Made by a program: the position numbers and the translations under genes. From Blastococcus sp. CCUG 61487 (lineage in GTDB: Bacteria > Actinomycetota > Actinomycetes > Mycobacteriales > Geodermatophilaceae): 32,646 nucleotides of DNA. The stretch is from positions 1-32,646 of the forward strand of contig NZ_LWUA01000041.1 in assembly GCF_005222955.1 (NCBI RefSeq), in the 5' to 3' direction. Positions 8,337 to 17,258 of the stretch are shown here, piece after piece (the first letter of the stretch is position 1; each line of letters begins with the position of its first letter). The notes beneath the pieces were generated by a model that saw only the letters and a list, made by a program, of their open reading frames with translations, was not told where the DNA came from and did no database searches.

Positions 8337-8366
8337 GGGGCCCGGACCACGACGGGTCCGGGCCCC
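8337..8366 (-). terminator. U-less terminator-like hairpin after the carboxylase operon
   Basis: A perfect 12-bp GC stem (8337-8348 with 8355-8366) encloses the 6-nt loop ACGACG. On the minus strand it begins 21 nt after the stop codon of the nitronate-monooxygenase-like gene. No U-run follows, a form proposed to terminate transcription in Actinobacteria. It separates the carboxylase operon from tesB. Confidence 0.65.
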
Positions 8367-8387
8367 CTGGGTCCAGCGGGTCGACCG

Positions 8388-9533
8388 TCAGCTCTCCGTG
8401 AGCCGCCCCAGCCGCTCCACGGCCTCGACGAACTCCTCGACCATGTCGAGCACGACGCGCCGGGCGGGCCGGACGGTGCTCATGCTCGCGCTGCCCACGA
8501 TCTGGCCGACGAAGTAGGTGGCCAGGTCGTTGGCCGGCGTCCCCGGCTTGTCGGCGACCCGGTTGATCCGCGCCAGCGCCTCGCCGACCAGCATCGGCTG
8601 CAGCGGCATCGGCAGGGTGCCCGGGCTCTCGGGCGCCTCCCACTCCTCGGTCCACGGGCTGCGGAGCATCCGGGCCGGCTTGCCGGTCATCGACCGGGAG
8701 CGCACCGTGTCGCCGAGGCCCGCGCGGAGGAACTTCTCCTTGACCGCGGGGTTGGTCTCGGCCTCCTCGGTGGTCAGCCACACCGAGCCGCACCACACGC
8801 CGTCGGCACCCAGGGCCATGCCGGCGGCGAGCTGCCGGCCCCGTCCGATCCCGCCGGCGGCCAGCACCGGCAGCGGGCCGACCGCGTCGACCACCTCCGG
8901 CACCAGCACCATCGTGGCGATCTGGCCGGTGTGCCCGCCGGCCTCGGTGCCCTGCGCGACGATCAGGTCCGCGCCGGCCTCCTTGTGCCGGACCGCGTGG
9001 TGCACCGAGCCGGCCAGCGCCGCCACCGGGATGCCGGCACCGTGCGCCCGCTCGATGAAGTGCGGCGGCGGCGGGCCCAGCGCGGACGCGACGAGCTTGG
9101 TCTCGTGCGCGAACAGCACGTCGAGCAGTGGGGCCATGCTCTTCGGGTCCACCCGCATGCCGCCCACGCCGGAGCTGCGGCCGCCCGTCGGAGCGTCGCC
9201 CGGCAGCGGCGGGATGTCGTACTTGTGCAGCAGCCCGTCGAGCCACTGGCGGTGCTCGTCGGGCAGCAGGTCGCCCAGGGCGTCCCGGTCCAGGCCACCG
9301 GCCTCGGCGCCGGCGAACTTCTCGGGCACGAGCAGGTCGACGCCGTACGGGCGGCCCTTCACCTCCTGCTCGATCCAGGTCAGGTCGATGTCGAGCTGCT
9401 CGGGGGTGTGGGCGACGGCGCCCAGGACGCCGAGCCCGCCGGCGTTGGTGACGGCGGCGACGACGTCGCGGCAGTGGCTGAAGGCGAAGATCGGGACGTC
9501 GATGCCGACGAGGTCGGTGGCGGCTGTGCGCAC
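8388..9533 (-). CDS. Nitronate monooxygenase / 2-nitropropane dioxygenase-like FMN enzyme
   Basis: This 381-aa TIM-barrel flavoprotein has NAGGLGVLGAV at residues 30-40, AQGTEAGGHTG at 193-203 and the FMN-phosphate block AAGGIGRG at 225-232, followed by GADGVWCGS. The motifs fit the nitronate monooxygenase superfamily. Members near acyl-CoA genes often have no demonstrated nitroalkane activity and may be other FMN oxidoreductases or enoyl reductases. The GTG at 9533 has GAGAGG 8 nt upstream. It lies 34 nt downstream of the TIGR03084 gene and is the last gene of the carboxylase operon before the hairpin at 8337-8366. The substrate is not determinable from sequence. Confidence 0.88.
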   Translation of the reverse strand: MRTAATDLVGIDVPIFAFSHCRDVVAAVTNAGGLGVLGAVAHTPEQLDIDLTWIEQEVKGRPYGVDLLVPEKFAGAEAGGLDRDALGDLLPDEHRQWLDGLLHKYDIPPLPGDAPTGGRSSGVGGMRVDPKSMAPLLDVLFAHETKLVASALGPPPPHFIERAHGAGIPVAALAGSVHHAVRHKEAGADLIVAQGTEAGGHTGQIATMVLVPEVVDAVGPLPVLAAGGIGRGRQLAAGMALGADGVWCGSVWLTTEEAETNPAVKEKFLRAGLGDTVRSRSMTGKPARMLRSPWTEEWEAPESPGTLPMPLQPMLVGEALARINRVADKPGTPANDLATYFVGQIVGSASMSTVRPARRVVLDMVEEFVEAVERLGRLTES

Positions 9534-9567
9534 GGGTGGGGCCTCTCTCGGGGGTGGGTCGATCGGA

Positions 9568-10350
9568 TCAGGTCAGGGAACGGCCGCCGGGCGGTGGCCC
9601 GTCGGTGGCGCCCCCGGCGAAGGCCTGCGCCTTCTCCATCCAGTCGCGGGCGGCCGGGCCGTCGGTCTGCAGGGCGGTGTCGTCGACGTGCCGGCGCTGG
9701 GTGACGACGAGGCAGAAGTCCAGCGCCGGCCCGCGGACGGACTCCGGCGCGTCGTCGGGGCCCCAGCGCCAGACGTCCCCGGACGGCGAGGTCAGCTCCA
9801 GCCGCACGTCGACGGCGGGCTGCTCCTCCTTGCGGTTGGCGTACGTCCACTTCCGCGTGATGAAGCCGATCTGGCAGATGTGCCGCAGCCGGTCGGTCGG
9901 CTCGCGGGTCGCCCCGACCGCGTCGACGACGTCCTGGCCGTGCGCCCAGGTCTCCATGAGCCGCGCGGTGAGGAACGACCGCCCGCTCATCGACGGGCCG
10001 TACCAGGGCACCCGCCGGCCGGGCTCGATGCCGGCAGCCACCTCGAGCAGCCGGCGCCGGTTCGCCCGCCACGCGGCCAGCAGCTCCGCGGGGGCGAGAT
10101 GGCGGTGCAGGGTCACGCCGTCCATGTCCTCCAGCAGCGGGCCGATCGAGGCGGCGAACGCCGCCTCGTCGGTGATCGCGGTCGCCGCCGCGCCGTCGAA
10201 GTAGGTGAGGTGGCCGATCTGGTCGGCCACGGTCCACCCCGGGCTCGGCGTCGGCGTGGCCCACTGCTCGGCGGAGAGCCCGGCGACGACGGCGTCCAGC
10301 GCCTCGTGCTCGGCGGCCAGGTCGGCGGCGGTCTCGGCGAGCTCGGTCAT
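9568..10350 (-). CDS. TIGR03084 family DinB/MDMPI-like metal-binding protein
   Basis: This 260-aa protein starts with a DinB-like four-helix bundle of the type seen in mycothiol-dependent maleylpyruvate isomerase. It carries the signature LSAEQWATPTPSPGWTVADQIGHL (here split: LSAEQWATP, then GWTVADQIGHL with H47) and ETWAHGQDVVDA with a second histidine, both likely metal ligands. The C-terminal half (about 180-250) is a second small domain with LDFCLVVTQRRH. TIGR03084 proteins commonly neighbour AtuA-type and acyl-CoA genes in Actinobacteria; their function is unknown. The ATG at 10350 overlaps the TetR stop codon as ATGA, implying translational coupling. A mycothiol- or metal-dependent step on the operon's substrate is an inference. 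Confidence 0.9.
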   Translation of the reverse strand: MTELAETAADLAAEHEALDAVVAGLSAEQWATPTPSPGWTVADQIGHLTYFDGAAATAITDEAAFAASIGPLLEDMDGVTLHRHLAPAELLAAWRANRRRLLEVAAGIEPGRRVPWYGPSMSGRSFLTARLMETWAHGQDVVDAVGATREPTDRLRHICQIGFITRKWTYANRKEEQPAVDVRLELTSPSGDVWRWGPDDAPESVRGPALDFCLVVTQRRHVDDTALQTDGPAARDWMEKAQAFAGGATDGPPPGGRSLT

Positions 10351-10964
10351 CGCTGGAGTCCCTTCAGGAAGATCTCGACCACGTCGTCGGCGGCCTGCTT
10401 GGGCGAGCTGCGCAGCGTCCGGGCCACCTCGGGCGCGGCGAGGCTGCGGCCGAGGCCGGCGAGCACCCGGGCCACCGCGGTGGTGTCGATGTCGGCGACG
10501 TCGCCGCGGGCGACCGCCGCGTCGAGCAGCTGCCGGGTGACCTCGACGAGGTACTCGTTGTGGCTGTCGACCAGCTGCCGGACCGCGGGCACCGACGCGA
10601 GATCGCGCGACCACGCGTCGGTCGCCCGGCTGACCGCCTCGTGCGCCGCCCGCAGGTAGGCGCGCACCGCGTCCAGCGGAGGCATGTCGTCGCGCAGGAT
10701 CCGCTGCGCGTCCCCGCCGATCCGCCACAGCTGGCGGTCGACCACCATGAGCACGAGCTCGTCCCGGCTGGGCGCCAGCGCGTACAGGGTGCGCAGCGAG
10801 CAGCCGGCCCGCGCGGCGATCTCGGCCATGGTGAGGTCGGCGAAGCCGTCGCGGAACATCGGGTCGAGCAGCTCCAGCACCTCGCGCTGCCGCTCGGTGA
10901 GCCGGCTGCGGCGCTCGCGGTCCAGGAACGGGCGGGGTCGCTCGACGGCGACCGGCACGCTCAC
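10347..10964 (-). CDS. TetR family transcriptional regulator
   Basis: This 205-aa regulator has an N-terminal helix-turn-helix at about residues 45-65 (LTMAEIAARAGCSLRTLYALAPSRDEL). An all-helical ligand-binding domain follows, with no recognised ligand. The GTG at 10964 overlaps the atuA stop codon as GTGA, and its own stop overlaps the next ATG, so it is embedded in the operon. This predicts control of its own operon, probably as a repressor released by an acyl-CoA or related effector. The best operator candidate is the dyad at 16347-16372 upstream of the first gene. Family assignment is firm; target and effector are inferred. Confidence 0.93.
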   Translation of the reverse strand: MSVPVAVERPRPFLDRERRSRLTERQREVLELLDPMFRDGFADLTMAEIAARAGCSLRTLYALAPSRDELVLMVVDRQLWRIGGDAQRILRDDMPPLDAVRAYLRAAHEAVSRATDAWSRDLASVPAVRQLVDSHNEYLVEVTRQLLDAAVARGDVADIDTTAVARVLAGLGRSLAAPEVARTLRSSPKQAADDVVEIFLKGLQR

Positions 10965-12751
10965 GTCGTCGTCCCGTCGAGCAGCGCGACCGGGACGTCG
11001 ACGTGCCGCGCCCGCAGCCACTCCCCCAGGCTCTTGGCCTGCCCGTCCTGACGGGTCGAGGCGGCCACCCCCTCCTGCAGCAGGCCGTGGACGACGAAGT
11101 TCAGCGAGCGCAGCGCCGGCAGCCGGTACCGCTCGACCCGCAGCGGAGCCGTCTCGGGCAGCAGCTCGGTGAACCGCTCGGTCGTCAGGAACCCGTCCAA
11201 CCAGGCCCACGCGTCGTCGCTGCGGGCGAACACGCCGAGGTTGGCGTTGCCGCCCTTGTCCCCCGACCGCGCGCCCACGACCCGGCCCAGCGGCACCCGC
11301 TGGGTCTCCCCCGCCGGCGCCGGAACCGACGGTCCGGGCAGCGGCTCCACCGGCGCGGCCGGCGTCGTCGGGGCGGTGGAGGGGATCGTCGTCGTCGGCC
11401 CGCCCAGGACCGTCACCTGCTGAGGGACGAGCTCGGCCGGCACGACGGTGGGCCGGTAGACGCCGTACGGGCGGGCGTCGCGGCCACCGCCCCCGATGCC
11501 GAAGAAGCCCGGGATGGTAGCCAGCGCCAGCTCGGTCATCGCCGCGCTCACCGACCGGCCGAGCTTCTTCTCGTCCGGGTCCTTGAGGGTCAGCCGCCAC
11601 ACGGCGACCGCCTCCTCGTTCGTGGCCGGGTCGGCCTTGTCGGTGCGCACCACGGTCGTCGTCACGTCGGCGAAGTCCGACGGCTCGTACGGGCAGGCGG
11701 CCCAGAACGCCTCGTCGACCAGCGCCGCCTTCGCCTCGATGTCCAGGCCGACGAGCGCCACGCCGAGGTCGCTGCGGAAGCCGCCAAGGGAGTTCATCGC
11801 CACCTTGAGCGTCGACGGCGGCGGCTCGCCCCTGGCCCCGCTGATCCGCACCCGGTCGGGCCCGGTCTGCTCCAGGGCCACGGTGTCGAAGCGGGCGGTG
11901 ACGTCGGGGCCGAGGTACGCGGGGCTGCCGATCTCGTAGAGCAGCTGCGAGGTCACGGTCCCGATCGACACCTCCCCGCCGGTGCCGTCGTGCTTGCCGA
12001 TCACGCTCGACCCGTCGGCGGCGATCTCCGCCCAGGGGAAGCCGGTGCGGGCCATGCCCGGCACCTCGGTGAAGAACGAGTAGTTGCCGCCGGTGGCCTG
12101 GGTGCCGCACTCGATGACGTGCCCGGCGACGACGGCGCCGGCGAGGGCGTCCCAGTCGTCGCGCGCCCAGCCGTGGTGCCAGGCGGCGGGGCCGCAGACG
12201 ATCGCGGCGTCGGTGGTGCGCCCGGTGATGACGATGTCGGCGCCGGAGTCCAGTGCGTCGACGATCCCCCAGCAGCCGAGGTAGGCGTTGGCGCTGATGA
12301 ACCGGGACGGGTCGCCGAGCGGCTCGCCGGTGTCCAGGTGCGCGAGGTCGACGCCGGCGGCGACCAGCTCGTCGAGCCGCGGCAGCAGGTCGTCCCCGTT
12401 GACGTAGGCGATCGTCGGCGACAGGCCGAGCGTCGACGCGACCTCCGCCACCGCCTCGGCGCACCCGTCGGGGTCCAGCCCACCGGCGTTGGCGACGACC
12501 TTGATGCCGCGGTCCAGGCAGGTGCCCATGACCTGCTCCATCTGCCGCACGAACGTGCGCGCGTAGCCGCCGCCCGGCCGCGAGGCCCGGGTGCGCGCCA
12601 GGATGAGCATGGTCAGCTCGGCGAGCCAGTCGCCGGTGAGGACGTCGATCGGCCCGCCCTCGACCATCTCCCGGGCGGCGGAGAGCCGGTCGCCGTAGAA
12701 GCCCGAGCAGTTGGCGATCCGCAGCGGCCCCCGGGTGCGTGGTTCAGCCAT
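10961..12751 (-). CDS. atuA: AtuA-like protein (DUF1446) with C-terminal ferredoxin-fold-like domain
   Basis: This 596-aa protein has a large N-terminal DUF1446 domain (about residues 8-450; IANCSGFYGDRLSAAREM, DVLTGDWLAELTM, GLDPDGCAEAV). A C-terminal domain (about 485-590) contains GRVVGARSGDKGGNANLG and LNFVVHGLLQEGV, matching the AtuA-like ferredoxin-fold module. In Pseudomonas atuA lies in the acyclic terpene utilization cluster with geranyl-CoA carboxylase; its reaction is not established. Here it is sandwiched between the biotin carboxylase (8-nt overlap at its start) and the TetR gene (4-nt overlap at its end). That arrangement ties it to the carboxylase. The ATG at 12751 fits family N-termini. 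Confidence 0.93.
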   Translation of the reverse strand: MAEPRTRGPLRIANCSGFYGDRLSAAREMVEGGPIDVLTGDWLAELTMLILARTRASRPGGGYARTFVRQMEQVMGTCLDRGIKVVANAGGLDPDGCAEAVAEVASTLGLSPTIAYVNGDDLLPRLDELVAAGVDLAHLDTGEPLGDPSRFISANAYLGCWGIVDALDSGADIVITGRTTDAAIVCGPAAWHHGWARDDWDALAGAVVAGHVIECGTQATGGNYSFFTEVPGMARTGFPWAEIAADGSSVIGKHDGTGGEVSIGTVTSQLLYEIGSPAYLGPDVTARFDTVALEQTGPDRVRISGARGEPPPSTLKVAMNSLGGFRSDLGVALVGLDIEAKAALVDEAFWAACPYEPSDFADVTTTVVRTDKADPATNEEAVAVWRLTLKDPDEKKLGRSVSAAMTELALATIPGFFGIGGGGRDARPYGVYRPTVVPAELVPQQVTVLGGPTTTIPSTAPTTPAAPVEPLPGPSVPAPAGETQRVPLGRVVGARSGDKGGNANLGVFARSDDAWAWLDGFLTTERFTELLPETAPLRVERYRLPALRSLNFVVHGLLQEGVAASTRQDGQAKSLGEWLRARHVDVPVALLDGTTT

Positions 12752-14689
12752 CGGAGCCCTCCTCCTCGGGCTCGACGACCAGCAGGACGGCGCCGTTGTC
12801 GACCTGGTCCCCGACGGCGGCCCGCACCTCGGTGACGACGCCGTCGAACGGGGCCTTCACGTGGTGCTCCATCTTCATCGCCTCGAGCAGCACCAGCGTC
12901 TGCCCCGACGTCACCCTGTCGCCGACGGCGCAGCGCACGTCGAGGACCACACCGGGCATCGGGGCGACGAAGCCGCCCTCGACCGCCCCGGCGCCCGGCG
13001 GCACGAACCGCGGGACGACGTCGAGGTCGACGGTGCCGCGCGGCGTCTGCACGAGCAGCCGCTCGCCGTCGGCGGTGACGGCGTACCGGGCGCGCCGGCC
13101 GCCGATCTCCACGTCGATGCCGTCCGCGGTCCAGGCGAGCACCCGGGCGTCGCCGACGTCGCGGACGGTGACGGTGCCGTCCCGCCGGGCCCGGTAGCGG
13201 ACCTCGACCTCGTCGTCCCGGTGCCGGAAGCGCACCGACGAGTCGGGCAGCCGGGCGTTCCGCCAGCCGGCGGGCACCGAGCGCAGCACGCGGGCCTCCG
13301 CCCGATTGCGGCCCCGCAGCCACAGCGCCGCCGCGGCGGTGGCCCGGCACAGCTCGTCGTCGGCCAGGACCAGCTGCGCTGCGGGCGCGTGCCGCTCGAT
13401 GAAGTCCGTGGTGGTGTCACCGGCGAGGAAGGCAGGGTGGCGGAGGACGGCGACGAGGAAGTCGCGGTTGGTGGTGAGCCCGCCGAGGTGCAGCCGCTCC
13501 AGCGCGAGCGCCAACCGGCCGGCGGCCTCGCGGCGGGTGGGCGCGTGCGCGACGACCTTGGCGAGCATCGGGTCGAAGCTCACCCCGACGACCGAGCCGG
13601 CCTCGACCCCGGAGTCCCAGCGGACGACGGGCTCGGCGGCGGGCGCGAAGGCGGCGACCGTGCCCGTGGCCGGGAGGAAGCCGGCGGCCGGGTCCTCGGC
13701 GTAGAGCCGCACCTCGATGGCGTGCCCGCGGAAGGCGACGTCGTCCTGGCGGTGGTCGAGTCGTTCCCCTGCGGCCACCCGCAGCTGCTCGCGCACCAGG
13801 TCGATGCCGGTGACCTCCTCGGTGACCGGGTGCTCGACCTGCAGCCGGGTGTTCACCTCGAGGAAGAAGAACTCGCGGGTGTCGTCGTCCACCAGGAACT
13901 CGACAGTGCCCGCGGACCGGTAGCCCAGCGAACCGGCCAGGGCCAGCGCGGCCTCGCCCATCGCCGTCCGCAGGGCGTCGTCGACCACGGGCGACGGCGA
14001 CTCCTCGACGATCTTCTGGTGCCGGCGCTGGACGGAGCACTCGCGCTCGCCCAGGTGCAGCAGGTTGCCGTGCTCGTCGCCGAGGATCTGGATCTCGACG
14101 TGCCGGGCCCGGCGGACGTAGCGCTCGAGGAAGACCCTGTCGTCGCCGAAGCCGGACAGCGCCTCGCGCTGCGCGCCGGCCACCGCCTCGGCGAGGTCGG
14201 CGGCGGAGTCGACGACGCGCATGCCCTTGCCGCCGCCACCGGCGGCCGCCTTCACCAGCAGCGGGTAGCCGACCGCGTCGCCGTCGCGCGGGTCGTCCGA
14301 CGACGGCAGGGTCGGCACGCCGGCGGCGACCGCGGCCTTCTTCGCCGCGAGCTTGTCACCCATCGCCGCGATGACCTCCGGCGTGGGCCCGACCCAGACC
14401 AGCCCGGCGGCGAGCACGTCGGCGGCGAAGCCGGCGTTCTCGGAGAGGAATCCGTAGCCCGGGTGGATGGCGCCGGCTCCGGTGGCCCGCGCGGCCGCGA
14501 TCACGGCGGCGCCGTCGAGGTAGCCGGTCTCCAGCCGGACGGCCTCGTCGGCCTCGGCGACGAACGGGGCCCCGGCGTCGGCGTCGACGTAGACGGCGAC
14601 GCAGCGGTGGCCCATGGCGCGGGCGGTGCGGAACACCCGACGGGCGATCTCGCCGCGGTTGGCGACCAGCACGGTGTCGAAGGGGGCGC

Positions 14690-14693
<4 letters not shown>
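12744..14693 (-). CDS. Acyl-CoA carboxylase alpha subunit (biotin carboxylase + BCCP)
   Basis: This 649-aa subunit carboxylates its own biotin using ATP and bicarbonate. The biotin carboxylase domain begins with VLVANRGEIARRVFRTAR. It has the ATP-grasp glycine loop GGGGKGM at residues 152-158, then ERECSVQRRHQKIVEE and FLEVNTRLQVEHPVTE. The C-terminal biotinyl domain carries EAMKMEH with the biotin-accepting lysine K607. Length and organisation fit methylcrotonyl-CoA or geranyl-CoA carboxylase alpha subunits. I chose the GTG at 14693, which overlaps the carboxyltransferase stop as GTGA; family similarity starts at this point and the longer open frame is a shadow of the upstream gene. The acyl-CoA substrate depends on the partner beta subunit. 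Confidence 0.95.
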
Positions 14694-16330
<1,637 letters not shown>

Positions 16331-16336
16331 GCCCGG

Positions 16337-16365
16337 AACCTAGGGCGGTAATCCAGACAAGTCAA
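16337..16365 (-). promoter_or_regulatory. Leaderless promoter of the carboxylase operon
   Basis: Minus strand: -35 TTGACT (16360-16365), 17-nt spacer, -10 TAGGTT (16337-16342), then 6 nt to the ATG at 16330. Hexamers and spacing fit the housekeeping sigma consensus. The start point would fall on the first base of the ATG. The -35 lies inside the dyad at 16347-16372. Confidence 0.75.
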
Positions 16366-16372
16366 CGTTACC
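16347..16372. promoter_or_regulatory. Candidate TetR operator (26-bp dyad)
   Basis: The sequence has the form GGTAA-N4-GAC-AA-GTC-N4-TTACC, symmetric about 16359/16360. It covers the -35 box and most of the spacer of the carboxylase promoter. Size and symmetry are typical of TetR-family operators, and the operon encodes a TetR regulator. The pairing of the two is inferred. Confidence 0.65.
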
Positions 16373-16489
16373 GGCGGGCCGCCACCGCGGTCCACCAGCG
16401 GGTGACGTCGCTCGTCCGGGCCCGCGGACCGCGGTACCGTCCCGCCCGGTCCGGCCCGCACGGGGCGTGGTCTCGGCGATCGGAGTTCG

Positions 16490-17251
16490 GTGGGCGCCCT
16501 CAATGCCGCCTTCGCAGTGCTGCCGGACGGGGTGAAGCACCGCCTCATCGCGATGCAGTACCGGCTGTCCGAGGACGAGCTGCGCCGGTTGCGCGACTTC
16601 GTCCCGCACGACAGGGCCGCCGTCGACATCGGCGGCTGGTGGGGGCCGTGGACGTACTGGCTGTCCCGCCGGGCGACGGCGGTGCACACCTTCGAGCCGG
16701 TTCCGCACGTGGCGCAGTTCCTGCGGTCGGTCAGCGCGGCGAACGTCACCGTGCACGACGCCGCCCTGTCCGACGCCGCCGGCGAGGCCGTGCTGCACGT
16801 GCCGTCCGGTGGTCCGGGCAGCGAGGGCCGCTCCACGCTGGGCCGGCCGGAGTTCGCCGGCGCCAGGGAGCTGACGGTGCCGCTGCGCACGCTGGACAGC
16901 ATCGACATCCCCGACCCCATCGGCTTCATCAAGGTCGACGTCGAGGGCCACGAGGCGCAGGTGCTCCGCGGCGCGGCGACCACGATCGCCACCTACCGCC
17001 CGGTGCTCCTGGTCGAGATCGAGACCCGTCCCGACAGCCCGGGCCACGTGGACGAGGTCGTGGCGCTGGTCGAGGGATGGGGCTACTCCACGTCCTTCCT
17101 GCGTCGGAGGCAGTGGCTCCCCTTCGGCGAGTTCGACCTCGAGCGCGATCAGCGCCGGATCGCCGAGACGGTGCGCAGCCGCGGCTTGCTCGCCAACATG
17201 GTGATGTCGTCGGGCTACATCAACAACTTCCTCTTCCGGCCCACGAGCTGA
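16490..17251 (+). CDS. FkbM family methyltransferase
   Basis: This 253-aa protein is a SAM-dependent methyltransferase. The SAM-binding motif I is DIGGWWGPWT from residue 46, followed by FEPVPHVAQFL. The family-defining block VDVEGHE lies at residues 149-155, after TVPLRTLDSI. FkbM-type enzymes O-methylate natural products, glycans or glycolipids. The GTG at 16490 has GGAG 4 nt upstream; the fold starts soon after, so this start is reasonable. It converges on the aftD-like gene with a 7-nt gap and lies beside a glycosyltransferase locus. Methylation of a surface glycan is therefore a plausible role, but this is inference. Confidence 0.88.
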   Translation: MGALNAAFAVLPDGVKHRLIAMQYRLSEDELRRLRDFVPHDRAAVDIGGWWGPWTYWLSRRATAVHTFEPVPHVAQFLRSVSAANVTVHDAALSDAAGEAVLHVPSGGPGSEGRSTLGRPEFAGARELTVPLRTLDSIDIPDPIGFIKVDVEGHEAQVLRGAATTIATYRPVLLVEIETRPDSPGHVDEVVALVEGWGYSTSFLRRRQWLPFGEFDLERDQRRIAETVRSRGLLANMVMSSGYINNFLFRPTS

Positions 17252-17258
17252 CGGTCCG

